Positions 9,614 to 18,631 of a DNA stretch of 64,000 bases are shown here, piece by piece. The translations under genes were made by a program, and so were the position numbers. Under the pieces are notes generated by a model, which was not told where the DNA came from, ran no database searches, and saw nothing but the letters and a program-made list of their open reading frames with translations. Every line of letters begins with the position of its first letter. Within the stretch, counting starts at the first letter, position 1. This stretch comes from Nitrospira tepida (GTDB lineage Bacteria; Nitrospirota; Nitrospiria; Nitrospirales; Nitrospiraceae): assembly GCF_947241125.1 (NCBI RefSeq), contig NZ_OX365700.1:3132001-3196000 (forward strand), read 5' to 3'.

Positions 9614-11014
9614 CTACAACCTCAGGGCCTGGCGCGCCTGATTCACCTCTCCTTCGATGGCGGCGCGGATAGCCTGGAGCTTAGCGTCTGTACTGGCTTC
9701 GAATCGTAGAACCAGGGCCGGTTGCGTGTTCGACGCGCGGATCAATCCCCACCCGTCGTCGAAGACCGCTCTAATTCCGTCGATCGTGACCACATTGCGA
9801 ATCGTCAAACCCGTGTGATCCAACGGCTGTTGGGACTGGGCCGTGGCCACGAGCTTGGATCGCACCTGTTGCACGAGTTGAAACTTGACCGAATCCGGGC
9901 AATCGACCCGGATCTCCGGCGTCACGCAGGAGGGAGGGAGGTCCGAGACCAGCGAGGACAGCGGCTTCCTGCCCTTGGCCAGGATCTCGATCAGCCGGCA
10001 GGAGGCGTAGACGGCGTCGTCGTACCCGAAGTAACGGTCGGCGAAGAACATGTGGCCCGACATCTCGCCGGCCAGCGCAGCCTGCTCTTCCTTCATCTTG
10101 GCCTTGATCAGCGAATGGCCGGTCTTCCACATGATGGCCTTCCCGCCTCGCTTCGCGACATCGTCGTAGAGGCTCTGCGAAGCCTTGACCTCGGAAATGA
10201 TGGTGCTGCCGGGCTGCGCGGCCAAGATATCTCTGGCATAGATCACCAGCAAACGGTCTCCCCACAGGATGTTGCCCTTTTCATCGACCGCGCCGATCCG
10301 ATCCGCGTCCCCGTCGTATCCGATTCCCAGGTGGGCGCCGGTTTCCCGGACCTTTCGGATCAGATCTTTGAGATTCTCCACCACGGTCGGGTCCGGGTGA
10401 TGGTTGGGAAACCGTCCATCCAGATCGCAGTACAATTCCGTGACCTGACAGCCCAGTTGCGCGACAGCTTCTCCCGCCACCAGCGAGGCGGCCCCGTTGC
10501 CCGCATCGACGACGACCCGCAGATGACCGGCCTGGACATGGGAGAAGCTTTGCTTGAGATAGGCCAGATAGTCCGGGATGATCGGCCGGCTCGTGACGGT
10601 GCCTTGTCCCGACGAAAACTGGCCCCGCTCCACGATCCGCTGCAGTTCCTGGATGCCGTTCCCGTGCAGCGCCTCCTTGCCGACGCACAATTTGAACCCG
10701 TTATAGTCGGCCGCGTTGTGGCTGCCGGTAATCATGATCCCGCCGTCCACCGGCAGGTGGAACAGCGAGAAATACACCAGCGGGGTGGGACAGACCCCGA
10801 GATCGACGACATCAAGTCCCCCCTCCGTCAGCCCCTTCACCAACCGTTCGCGAAGGGCCGGCGAGCTGAGGCGACCATCTCGCCCGACCGTGACGGTCTT
10901 GAGGCCCTTGCCACGAGTCAGCGTGGCATACGCCCGCCCGATCTGTTCGGCATGATCGTCGGTCAGTTCGCTCCCGACGATGCCCCGGATGTCATATTCG
11001 CGGAAAAGTCCCAT
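9614..11014 (-). CDS. Phosphomannomutase/phosphoglucomutase
   Basis: The enzyme interconverts hexose 6-phosphate and hexose 1-phosphate, supplying mannose 1-phosphate for GDP-mannose. It is 466 residues, normal for the AlgC/ManB alpha-D-phosphohexomutase group. It starts GLFREYDIRGIVGSEL, has the phosphoserine loop ITGSHNAADYNGFK, the metal-binding loop GYDGDADRIGAVD and the sugar-binding EMSGHMFF. It lies in the same direction as manC, its likely partner, with a small four-helix-bundle gene between them. Confidence 0.94.
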   Translation of the reverse strand: MGLFREYDIRGIVGSELTDDHAEQIGRAYATLTRGKGLKTVTVGRDGRLSSPALRERLVKGLTEGGLDVVDLGVCPTPLVYFSLFHLPVDGGIMITGSHNAADYNGFKLCVGKEALHGNGIQELQRIVERGQFSSGQGTVTSRPIIPDYLAYLKQSFSHVQAGHLRVVVDAGNGAASLVAGEAVAQLGCQVTELYCDLDGRFPNHHPDPTVVENLKDLIRKVRETGAHLGIGYDGDADRIGAVDEKGNILWGDRLLVIYARDILAAQPGSTIISEVKASQSLYDDVAKRGGKAIMWKTGHSLIKAKMKEEQAALAGEMSGHMFFADRYFGYDDAVYASCRLIEILAKGRKPLSSLVSDLPPSCVTPEIRVDCPDSVKFQLVQQVRSKLVATAQSQQPLDHTGLTIRNVVTIDGIRAVFDDGWGLIRASNTQPALVLRFEASTDAKLQAIRAAIEGEVNQARQALRL

Positions 11015-11028
11015 GGATGGCGCTATCC

Positions 11029-11056
11029 GTTAAAAGTGAATCGTGAACCGTCAAGA
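11029..11056. repeat. Degenerate heptanucleotide array
   Basis: Four contiguous 7-bp units can be read: GTTAAAA, GTGAATC, GTGAACC, GTCAAGA. They occupy the spacer between the phosphomannomutase start and the end of the four-helix-bundle gene, running into its last codons. The units are the complement type of the GATTCAC arrays elsewhere in the window. Confidence 0.65.
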
Positions 11057-11473
11057 AGCACAGGAATGAGATTTCGCTTCGACCAAATATCGGATGTACC
11101 CATTGACAATCAAAACAGCTCGAATCACATCTTCTCGAACGGACTTAAATTGATCGTCCTTGATCAATCCCTCATCGAGTGCCACAGTCAAATGGTCCAA
11201 TACCTCATAGAGCGAACCTGTTGCCTGACGGGCAAATTGAACGTTCTCGGCATAATGAAACCTGCCATATCCCTCCGCCAAGTTAGCCGTGGCTGAGCGG
11301 GCGGCTCGGATCAGTTGATCGGACAAGCGAAATCTTTCGTGCCGTGGAAAGCTACGTGCCAAATTGGCTATCTCGAACCTGAGCTTGCGACAGATTTTCC
11401 ATGCGTCGAGATCTTCAAAAGTCTTAATCGGACCTCGTCTGTCTTTGAGTGTGTTATCATTCTTCTCTGCCAC
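11051..11473 (-). CDS. Four-helix bundle protein (S23 family)
   Basis: The 140-residue protein belongs to the four-helix-bundle family first found in 23S rRNA intervening sequences. It shows the typical opening TFEDLDAWKICRKLRFEI, the middle LSDQLIRAARSATANLAEGY, and helix 3/4 text YEVLDHLTVALDEGLI. No biochemical role is established for the family. It starts with GTG. It interrupts the phosphomannomutase-manC pair and has heptanucleotide arrays on both sides, so it may have arrived as a small cassette. Confidence 0.9.
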   Translation of the reverse strand: MAEKNDNTLKDRRGPIKTFEDLDAWKICRKLRFEIANLARSFPRHERFRLSDQLIRAARSATANLAEGYGRFHYAENVQFARQATGSLYEVLDHLTVALDEGLIKDDQFKSVREDVIRAVLIVNGYIRYLVEAKSHSCAS

Positions 11474-11490
11474 GATCCCGGTGAACTCTC

Positions 11491-11518
11491 GTTTAACGAT
11501 TCACATTTAACGTTTAAC
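11491..11518. repeat. Degenerate heptanucleotide array (GTTTAAC/GATTCAC)
   Basis: Four contiguous units are seen: GTTTAAC, GATTCAC, ATTTAAC, GTTTAAC. The array lies between the four-helix-bundle gene and manC and overlaps the manC stop codon, whose TAA is part of a unit. Confidence 0.75.
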
Positions 11519-12952
11519 ATTCCTGCCATAGTCATCCTGGAACCGGACAATATCGTCCTCGCCCAGATAGGGGCCATTTTGGACCTCGATGATATGGAGG
11601 ATCTCCCGCCCTGGATTTTCCAGCCGATGGCGCGTCTGGGTCGGAATCGCCGTGCTTTGCCCGACGACCAAATCGAAGATCTCCTCCCCCCTCGTCACCC
11701 GGGCGGTCCCGGCGATGACCACCCAATGTTCGCTGCGCTGATGGTGCATCTGAAGCGACAGGCGCCCGCCCGGATTGACCGTCACGCGCTTGACCTTGTA
11801 GCCGGATCCTTCCTCAAGAATCGTGTAGGACCCCCAGGGCCGGTAGACCGTGAGGTGTTCGAGCTGCTCGGGCGCCTTCTGCTTGCGCAAGATCTCGACG
11901 ACCTTTTTCACATCCTGGGACCGTTCTTTCGGACAGACCAAGGTGGCATCCGGCGTATCGACCACGACCATGTCGGACAGGCCGATGGTCGCAACCAGCC
12001 GCCGATCGGCGTAGATGATCGAGTTGCGGCTGTCCAGATCGACGACCTTGCCGTTGATGACATTGCCGGCCTGGTCCTGCGGCGCCACCTCCTCGATGCT
12101 GCTCCAGTTGCCCACGTCGGACCATTGGAAATCGACCGGGATCATCGCGGCATGGGCCGACCGCTCCATGACGCCCGTGTCGATCGAGACCGACGGCAGC
12201 CCGCGATAGAGCCCATCAATATCGCTGCGGGAGGCCCCGGCATCCAACAATTGCTTGATCCGGCCCAGCCCGCGCCCCAAGGCCGGCTGATGCTTGTCGA
12301 TCTCTTCAAGGATCGTCGCCGCCTTCCACACGAACATGCCGCTGTTCCAATAGAACGTGCCGGCCTTGAGATAGCGGGCGGCTGTTCTGGCGTCTGGTTT
12401 TTCCACAAACCGGGCGACCGGATAGCCGGCGAGCTTGCCTTCCTTCCCCAGCCGAGGCGCGCGTTTCGGCTGGATATAGCCGTAGCCGGTCTCCGGCCTG
12501 ATCGGCTTGATCCCGAACGTGACCAGGTGTCCGGCCTCGGCCAGCGTAGCTCCAAGGCGCACCGCCGCCTGGAATCTGGCTTCGCCTTTGACGACATGGT
12601 CCGCGGGAAGAATCACCATCACCCCATCCGGATCCCGTCGCACGACTTCGAGCGCGGCCAGGCCGATCGCCGGGGCCGTGTTGCGGCCTTCCGGCTCGAT
12701 GACAAAATTTCCCTCCAATCGATCCTTCCATTCGCCCAGTTGGACGCGGATCGATTCGGCCTGGGCCGGGTTGGTGGAGATCAACACGCGGCCGGGGTCC
12801 ACGGAGCCGAGCACCCGCCGCATGGTCTGCTGGATCAAGGTGTCGTCTCCCATGATGCGCAGCAACTGCTTGGGATAGAGGTGGCGGCTGAGCGGCCAGA
12901 AGCGGGTTCCGCTTCCCCCGGCGAGGATGACGGCATAGAGATGTGCGCTCAT
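11507..12952 (-). CDS. manC: Mannose-1-phosphate guanylyltransferase / mannose-6-phosphate isomerase
   Basis: This bifunctional type II enzyme makes GDP-mannose from mannose 1-phosphate and can supply mannose 6-phosphate from fructose 6-phosphate. The N-terminal nucleotidyltransferase starts AVILAGGSGTRFWPLSR. The C-terminal cupin isomerase part contains YRPWGSYTILEEGSGYKVKR, LQMHHQRSEHWVV and PTQTRHRLENPG. The ATG at 12952, with GGGAG just upstream, fits the family start better than the longer frame to 13000. With the mutase and Gmd it forms the GDP-sugar branch of the locus. Confidence 0.95.
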   Translation of the reverse strand: MSAHLYAVILAGGSGTRFWPLSRHLYPKQLLRIMGDDTLIQQTMRRVLGSVDPGRVLISTNPAQAESIRVQLGEWKDRLEGNFVIEPEGRNTAPAIGLAALEVVRRDPDGVMVILPADHVVKGEARFQAAVRLGATLAEAGHLVTFGIKPIRPETGYGYIQPKRAPRLGKEGKLAGYPVARFVEKPDARTAARYLKAGTFYWNSGMFVWKAATILEEIDKHQPALGRGLGRIKQLLDAGASRSDIDGLYRGLPSVSIDTGVMERSAHAAMIPVDFQWSDVGNWSSIEEVAPQDQAGNVINGKVVDLDSRNSIIYADRRLVATIGLSDMVVVDTPDATLVCPKERSQDVKKVVEILRKQKAPEQLEHLTVYRPWGSYTILEEGSGYKVKRVTVNPGGRLSLQMHHQRSEHWVVIAGTARVTRGEEIFDLVVGQSTAIPTQTRHRLENPGREILHIIEVQNGPYLGEDDIVRFQDDYGRNVKR

Positions 12953-12963
12953 AACACTCCCAT

Positions 12964-12998
12964 GATTCGTGCGACGTGAACCGTGATTCGTGAATCGC
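12964..12998. repeat. Degenerate heptanucleotide array upstream of manC
   Basis: Five contiguous units are seen: GATTCGT, GCGACGT, GAACCGT, GATTCGT, GAATCGC. They lie 11 bp upstream of the manC ATG and are followed, about 30 bp further on, by another array at 13029. Confidence 0.75.
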
Positions 12999-13028
12999 AA
13001 CCACTCTCCAGGCGTTGAGTCGCCGACC

Positions 13029-13056
13029 GATTCACGTTGAACGACTACCGCTTCAC
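13029..13056. repeat. Degenerate heptanucleotide array at the end of the KdsC-like gene
   Basis: Four contiguous units are seen: GATTCAC, GTTGAAC, GACTACC, GCTTCAC. The array overlaps the stop codon and last residues of the KdsC-like gene (AVKR and stop), as at ispD. Confidence 0.65.
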
Positions 13057-13578
13057 GGCTTTGGCGGCCTGAGCCGCCAAGATGAGGTCCGCGATCTCCC
13101 TCACGGCCCCTTCCCCGCCTTTCTTTCGGCAGACATACTGCACGGATTTCCGGATCGGCGGCAGCGCATCGGCCGGGGCCGCGGAAAAGCCCGCCGCCCG
13201 CAAGGCCTCCAGATCGTTAACGTCGTCGCCGATATAGGCGACTTCCTTGAGCGTCAATCCGTACTTGTGGGCCATCTCGCGGAGACAGGAGAGTTTGTCC
13301 ATCACCCCTTGATGGAGCTCCGGTATCGCCAGCTTGTCCGCCCGCCTCGCCATCAACTTGGTGCGCTCCTGCGTCACGATCGCGGTAATCAAACCCGCCT
13401 TCTGAAGCAGCTTGATCCCCATCCCGTCGCGCGTGTTGAACTTTTTCAGCTCGTCGCCGGATTCCGTGTAGTACATGCCGGCATCCGTCAATACGCCATC
13501 CACATCGGTGGCGACCAGGCGAATGGACCTGAGCAGGGTCTGGCTGGGCGAACGGGTTCGCGAACGCGCGTGGGGCAT
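13045..13578 (-). CDS. KdsC-like HAD phosphatase (KDO 8-phosphate phosphatase family)
   Basis: The protein is a 177-residue HAD phosphatase of the KdsC class, which releases phosphate from KDO 8-phosphate in lipopolysaccharide core synthesis. Motif I is ATDVDGVLTDAGMYY and motif IV is YIGDDVNDLEAL; the short cap-less form is typical of KdsC. Related enzymes act on other nonulosonic acid 9-phosphates, so the exact substrate is not certain. It precedes manC and follows the sugar transferase gene. Confidence 0.85.
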   Translation of the reverse strand: MPHARSRTRSPSQTLLRSIRLVATDVDGVLTDAGMYYTESGDELKKFNTRDGMGIKLLQKAGLITAIVTQERTKLMARRADKLAIPELHQGVMDKLSCLREMAHKYGLTLKEVAYIGDDVNDLEALRAAGFSAAPADALPPIRKSVQYVCRKKGGEGAVREIADLILAAQAAKAVKR

Positions 13579-13724
13579 GATGATCGTCAGTATTCAGTTC
13601 ATGTGGCTCGCGATGTGATCTTAACAATGCGTGCCGCGCAAGACAATAAAAAGGACGGGAGCTTGCACCGGGGATGGACCGATATCGGGTAACCGTAGGA
13701 GCGGGCGAACGGGGGCGGGGCGCG

Positions 13725-15161
13725 TCAACTGGCTCCGCGTCCGGAAAAGACGGCCGGGACCGTCTTCACGAGGATCTGAAGATCCAGCGCCAGTGACCAG
13801 TTGTCGATGTATTCCAGATCCATTTCCATCCACTGCTCGAAGGGGATCAAGGTCCGCCCACGAATCGCCCAGAGGCAGGTGAGCCCGGGCTTCATGCTGA
13901 GCCGGCGGCGCTGCCATCGCTCGTACTTGTCCACCTCCACGGCCAACGGCGGACGCGGGCCGACGACGGACATGTCGCCCTTGATGACGTTGAGCAATTG
14001 CGGTATCTCGTCCAGGCTGCACTTCCGCAAGATGCGTCCCACCCGCGTGACGCGGGGATCGTTCCTCGCCTTGAAGACGGGGCCTGACAGTTCGTTCAAC
14101 TTGGCCACTTCCTGGAGCCTCGATTCCGCATCCACGACCATCGACCGGAACTTATACATCGTGAATCGCCGTCCGTTCAGACCGCACCGTTCCTGGCAGA
14201 AGAAAATCGGACCCTTCGAATCCGCCTTAATGATCACGGCGATCAACAGCCACAAGGGCAGTCCCGCCAAGACCGTCGTCCAGGCGATAGCCAGATCCAT
14301 CACCCGCTTGACGCCCAGGGCAAACCAGCTCGTCGGCTTCGTGGTGAAGGTCAACAGGGGAATGTGGACGAACTCGTCCAGCGACGCCCGCGCGATCAGA
14401 TGCGGGAACATGCCGACGGCGATCCGCGCATTCACGCCCAATTCCTCGCACATGAGAAAGACGTCCTCGAGCTCGCTCACGATCTTGCCCGGCACGACAA
14501 AAATGACTTCATCGACCACGCGCTGGTTGCAGATCCGCTCGAGGTCGTCGAGGGTTCCGATCACCTCGTAGCCCCCGACCCGTTGATCATAGGGTCCCAC
14601 GCGGTTCTCCGAGACCAGGCCCAGAAGACGAAAGCCCCATTTCCGGTTCGTCGCGACCAGCCGGGCGAACTCCAGGGCCTTCTCATTCGTGCCCACGACG
14701 ATGACATTGCACCACTGGAGTTCCTCCCGACCAGAGCGGCGCAGCCAGGCCCGGACCGCCAGCCGCCCCGCCATCAACGTCACTGCCGTCAGCGCGGAAA
14801 ACAGAATCAGAAAGGCCCGGCTGATATCCGGAACCTTCAGGACATAAGTCACCCCCATGAGCAGGAGGAGGCCTGTCCCGCTCACCTTGATCAGGTCAAT
14901 CGGCATCCGCCGGAAGGTGTTCAACCTGGCCGGGTGATAGAGCCCGGCCGAGTACAGGAGTCCCAGCCAAATCGGGAAAATAAACCCGTACATCCAATCA
15001 TATTTCATCGCGGACATGAGCGGAGCGGGAAACCACTGGTCGAAGACCGAGGACAGGATATGGCTCCGAATCCAATAGGCCGTTTCGAACGACAACACGA
15101 GGGCGAGGATATCGACCAGGACGCAACGCCAGATCAGCAATCGCGAGTGTTCCCTAAGCAT
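13725..15161 (-). CDS. Polyprenyl-phosphate sugar phosphotransferase (initiating transferase)
   Basis: This membrane enzyme of the WbaP/WcaJ type transfers a sugar phosphate from a nucleotide sugar to undecaprenyl phosphate, starting a repeat unit or chain. The N-terminal half has four or five hydrophobic helices and a CoA-binding-like fold (VVGTNEKALEFARLV). The C-terminal catalytic part starts VKRVMDLAIAWTTVLAGLPL and contains MYKFRSMVVDAE, CSLDEIPQLLNVIKGDMS, VGPRPPL and MKPGLTCLWAI. The 478-residue length is normal. Its start overlaps the GT2 gene upstream by 8 bp. Confidence 0.95.
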   Translation of the reverse strand: MLREHSRLLIWRCVLVDILALVLSFETAYWIRSHILSSVFDQWFPAPLMSAMKYDWMYGFIFPIWLGLLYSAGLYHPARLNTFRRMPIDLIKVSGTGLLLLMGVTYVLKVPDISRAFLILFSALTAVTLMAGRLAVRAWLRRSGREELQWCNVIVVGTNEKALEFARLVATNRKWGFRLLGLVSENRVGPYDQRVGGYEVIGTLDDLERICNQRVVDEVIFVVPGKIVSELEDVFLMCEELGVNARIAVGMFPHLIARASLDEFVHIPLLTFTTKPTSWFALGVKRVMDLAIAWTTVLAGLPLWLLIAVIIKADSKGPIFFCQERCGLNGRRFTMYKFRSMVVDAESRLQEVAKLNELSGPVFKARNDPRVTRVGRILRKCSLDEIPQLLNVIKGDMSVVGPRPPLAVEVDKYERWQRRRLSMKPGLTCLWAIRGRTLIPFEQWMEMDLEYIDNWSLALDLQILVKTVPAVFSGRGAS

Positions 15162-16005
15162 GGAAACCTGCTCCCCCGTACCGGACGATGCCCTGATCCG
15201 GCGGACCGCTCAACCGCCCGGCCACCCGATGTTTCCATTCGAACTTCAGCCACGACTTGAGATGCTCGACCTTCGCCCGGCTGAGCAGCCCGCCGGCGCT
15301 GGCCCGTTGATGCGCATGCACCATCACCGACTCCGGATTGTAGACGACCCGCCAGCCGGCCCGCCGCAGCCGGAGGCAGAGATCCACGTCCTCGAAATAG
15401 AGAAAGAACCGCTCGTCCATGACGAGACTGTCCTGAAAGGCGCTGCGACGGAGCATGAAGGCTGCTCCCAACACCCAATCCACATCCCTGGGAGCGGCGT
15501 GGTCCCAGGAGGTCATCAGATGATCGCTGATAATACGGTGGCCGGGCAACCATCTCCCTAACGGAGTCCGCCGGAACAGGTACACCCCGAGGCTGTAGTC
15601 CGTGCGGCAGGAGTACTGCAAGGTCCCGTCTTCATTGAGCAGCTTGGGCGCGCAGAGCGCGACATCCTGATGGGATGCCATATAACGATGCAGCCGCTCG
15701 ATGGAATCCGGACGCACGACGATATCGGGGTTGAGCACCAGGACATAGGCGCCCACAGTCTGCCGGAAGGCCTCGTTCACGGCCCGTCCGAATCCCAGAT
15801 TGGTCGAACTGGCCAGCAAACGGACCTTTCGATAGGCGTCGCGCACGGAGGATTGACTGCCATCGTGCGAGGCATTGTCCACCACGACGATTTCATGGGG
15901 GCAGGAGAGCCCTGCCTCCTCAATCGACTGCAAACAACGCTCCAAGTCCTTCCGGCTGTTGTAATTCACGATGATGATCGTGAGATCCACAGGAGCACCG
16001 GTCAC
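15154..16005 (-). CDS. GT2 glycosyltransferase, rhamnosyltransferase-like
   Basis: A cytoplasmic family 2 glycosyltransferase of 283 residues. It opens DLTIIIVNYNSRKDLERCL, has the nucleotide-binding acidic site VLNPDIVVRPD, and carries the late motif FLYFEDVDLCLRLRRAGW that marks WbbL-type rhamnosyltransferases. The donor sugar cannot be proved from sequence, but the RmlA/B/D genes in the locus fit rhamnose. It overlaps the GT4 gene upstream by 4 bp. Confidence 0.88.
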   Translation of the reverse strand: MTGAPVDLTIIIVNYNSRKDLERCLQSIEEAGLSCPHEIVVVDNASHDGSQSSVRDAYRKVRLLASSTNLGFGRAVNEAFRQTVGAYVLVLNPDIVVRPDSIERLHRYMASHQDVALCAPKLLNEDGTLQYSCRTDYSLGVYLFRRTPLGRWLPGHRIISDHLMTSWDHAAPRDVDWVLGAAFMLRRSAFQDSLVMDERFFLYFEDVDLCLRLRRAGWRVVYNPESVMVHAHQRASAGGLLSRAKVEHLKSWLKFEWKHRVAGRLSGPPDQGIVRYGGAGFHA

Positions 16006-17231
16006 GAGATCCGCTTCTCAAGGACCTGCCGATAGACCGCCTCAAGACGTGAGACGTGGTCGTCCATTGTCGCCGGGTGAGCCCAATAGCGCTCATAGGC
16101 CGCTCGTCCCAGACGTCGAACGGTCTCATCGTCGTTCAGCACGGACATTTTCGCGGCCAGATCGTTGACGTCGCCGCTCCGAAACCACAGGCCCGTGACC
16201 CCGTCGGCAACCTCGTCCCGCGCCGCGCAGCCATCCGACACGATTGCAGGAATACCGAGCGCCGCCGCCTCCCGCACCGCCAGCGGCTGGGCCTCGTACC
16301 ACAGAGAGGGAAACACCAGCGCGCGGGCTTGGCGCAGGCGCTCCAGCACTTCGGACGTGGGACCCCAGCCGGTCACGACGGCCCTTGGATTGACCCGATT
16401 GACCTCGTCGCGGCATTCCCCGTCGCCGATGAAGACCAGCGGATGCCCGCTCTGTTCCGCCGCCTGCGCCAGCAACGCCGCGCCCTTCTCCCGGCTGAGA
16501 CGGCCCACCATCGCGTAGGTGGCATTGCGCTCGACCGCGATCGGGGTCGCTCTCGGAACATCGATGACGTTCGGCACGTCGTGCCATACGGCGTCGTGCG
16601 GGAGATACGGAGCCAGAATCCTCCGGCTGAATTCGGAAACGACGACGAAATGCCGTATCCCCTTCGGAATCATACCCCACCGCCGCTGGACGCCCTGGCG
16701 GGCGACTCTCCACAGCTTGTGACCATAGCCACGTTTGTCGCACTGGGTCAGGATGCAGGCCGAGGTCATGGGAGTCAGCCGGCAGACATGCCCTTTCGGA
16801 TAGACGAAAAACCCTCCGTTGGGACAGGCCGTAAAATAATCATTCAGCGTGCAGACCAGGGGGAATTGCCGGCGAAGGACGGGGCCCACGACGCTCGAAG
16901 ATAACGCTTTGGTCCAGCCATGGAGATGCACGATCGTCGTGCGCGGGTCACGGTCGGCAAGAATGGATTCCATCAGCCGGCGGGCCCGCAGGTTCCACCA
17001 TCCCTGAACCATGGCCCGCAGGCGCTTCGGGTCCTGGGCGATTTGATGCTGAGCGGCGCAGACCACCCGGACCCGGCTTGCGCGCAGTTCCGGCATGATG
17101 GGTCCGACCGCGGCCAGCAGCGTCACATCATGGCCTCGGGAAGCCAACCCGATCGCACCGAGCAGCGCCACATGACTAGCCCCCCCTTCGACATGGGCAA
17201 AGTCGTTGACGATCACGACATGCATGGTCAT
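16002..17231 (-). CDS. GT4 glycosyltransferase
   Basis: A GT-B fold family 4 glycosyltransferase of about 409 residues. It begins MHVVIVNDFAHVEGGASH, typical of an N-terminal Rossmann half, and the C-terminal half has the EX7E-type motif FPSLWYEAQPLAVREAAALG. The start at 17231 is chosen because it forms an ATGA overlap with the upstream gene; upstream frame residues to 17363 look like the neighbour read out of frame. Substrates are unknown. Confidence 0.87.
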   Translation of the reverse strand: MTMHVVIVNDFAHVEGGASHVALLGAIGLASRGHDVTLLAAVGPIMPELRASRVRVVCAAQHQIAQDPKRLRAMVQGWWNLRARRLMESILADRDPRTTIVHLHGWTKALSSSVVGPVLRRQFPLVCTLNDYFTACPNGGFFVYPKGHVCRLTPMTSACILTQCDKRGYGHKLWRVARQGVQRRWGMIPKGIRHFVVVSEFSRRILAPYLPHDAVWHDVPNVIDVPRATPIAVERNATYAMVGRLSREKGAALLAQAAEQSGHPLVFIGDGECRDEVNRVNPRAVVTGWGPTSEVLERLRQARALVFPSLWYEAQPLAVREAAALGIPAIVSDGCAARDEVADGVTGLWFRSGDVNDLAAKMSVLNDDETVRRLGRAAYERYWAHPATMDDHVSRLEAVYRQVLEKRIS

Positions 17232-18517
17232 CTCGTGCGGGCAGGCGCGAGTTCCATCAGAAACGTTTCCAATCGCCTGACCTGATCTTCTCTCGTCAAT
17301 CCTGTCCGAGCCTGTCGCGGCACAGCCGCCACAGGTTCTCCGCGGCATTTCCGCGCCATCCAAGCTGAAAGCTGTCGGCCGACCTCCTTGGCATCCTGAC
17401 AGACCGTGCCGGCGCCGCGCTCCCGGATCAAGTCCCCGGCCACATTGTCCGAAGGCCCGATGGCCAGAATGGGCCGGCCGGCCCCGATATACTCAAACAG
17501 CTTGCCGGTATAGATCCCTTTCTCGCCTGTATCCTGCCACAACAACAGCAACAGCGCATCCGCTTCCCGTTGAATTCTGAGGGCGTCCTGATGGGTCACC
17601 TGCCCCATGAGATGCACGAGGTCGGCAACTCCGTAGGCTTGCGCGCACTCGCGGGCCACTTCCAGGTAGCGTCCATAAAACTCCACGCTGACCTGGTGGC
17701 GTTGCCATTTCAGATTTCTCAGGGCCTCGAACAACGGCGCGGGGTCCTGCCTTCCCTCGTAGATCATGCCCGTGTAGACGATGCGAAGCTGCGACGAACA
17801 TAGGGTTTCAACCGGCTCGCCACTATCGTCCGGATCATATCCGTTCAGCATGACCAAGGTCGGCTTCCGGTATTTCCGTTCCAGCACCGAAGCCAACGGC
17901 GGAGAAACCGTCACCAATCCGACGGCGGAGGACAGCACCATGCGTTCCACCCGGCGCTCGATCCTCTTTCGAAGCGCCCCGAATCGATAGCGGTGGAAAT
18001 CCACCCAGAGGTCCCGCAATTCCGCGACCCAGGGAATATGACACCGCCGCGAAACCCGCCAGGCGACGAGCAGCGACGTGTAGGGCATCGCGCTGGCGTA
18101 GATCAGATCTGGTTTCCACTCCGCCATGAGCCGTGACGCCGCGCGGACTGCGAACGGGAACCATCCGATCTGATCGTCCGGGAAACCCACGCCTTGCTTG
18201 TAGACTCTGCGATAGAGCGCCCGGATCGCCTCGATGGCCGGCCGCAGGCGACCCTTGACGACGAGGCCCCGGTCCGCGACCGCCGCGCGCCCTCCAAAGG
18301 CCCACTCGGCCGGCTTGTTGACATTCCACCAATCCGTGGCGATCACCCACTCGGCTGGAATCTCGACCGGAAGCGAGGTCTGATGGGGTTGGTTTCGAGC
18401 GGTGAGCACGCGGATTTCGTGGCCGAACCTGGCCAGGTACTTCGCCGTCTTCCCGACTCGCACATGGCCGATGTCGTTGTACGGCGGAAAGGCATAGGAG
18501 ACAATCAGAATGCGCAA
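17228..18517 (-). CDS. GT4 glycosyltransferase
   Basis: A GT-B glycosyltransferase of about 429 residues. It reads RILIVSYAFPPYNDIGHVR at the N-terminus and has the donor-site segment EYIGAGRPILAIGPSDN near the C-terminus. A TTG start at 18517 is preferred because GGGGAGG lies about 9 bp upstream and the family normally begins at this point; a longer frame to 18586 adds 23 residues without family character. The specific linkage cannot be assigned. Confidence 0.83.
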   Translation of the reverse strand: MRILIVSYAFPPYNDIGHVRVGKTAKYLARFGHEIRVLTARNQPHQTSLPVEIPAEWVIATDWWNVNKPAEWAFGGRAAVADRGLVVKGRLRPAIEAIRALYRRVYKQGVGFPDDQIGWFPFAVRAASRLMAEWKPDLIYASAMPYTSLLVAWRVSRRCHIPWVAELRDLWVDFHRYRFGALRKRIERRVERMVLSSAVGLVTVSPPLASVLERKYRKPTLVMLNGYDPDDSGEPVETLCSSQLRIVYTGMIYEGRQDPAPLFEALRNLKWQRHQVSVEFYGRYLEVARECAQAYGVADLVHLMGQVTHQDALRIQREADALLLLLWQDTGEKGIYTGKLFEYIGAGRPILAIGPSDNVAGDLIRERGAGTVCQDAKEVGRQLSAWMARKCRGEPVAAVPRQARTGLTREDQVRRLETFLMELAPARTR

Positions 18518-18631
18518 GTAGCTATGGCCTCCCCTGGGCGTCCATGGAGGGAGAACGCGTCCCCCCGGCCGGGGGTTCGTTTGCATCCGGCGCCCGGCCG
18601 CCGTGCCAATGCCTGAAGTCTTGGGTCATTC

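Noticed and set aside
9722-11296. A 524-residue plus-strand frame across the phosphomannomutase gene
   Set aside because: It is the antisense shadow of the mutase and the four-helix-bundle gene, without recognisable protein features.
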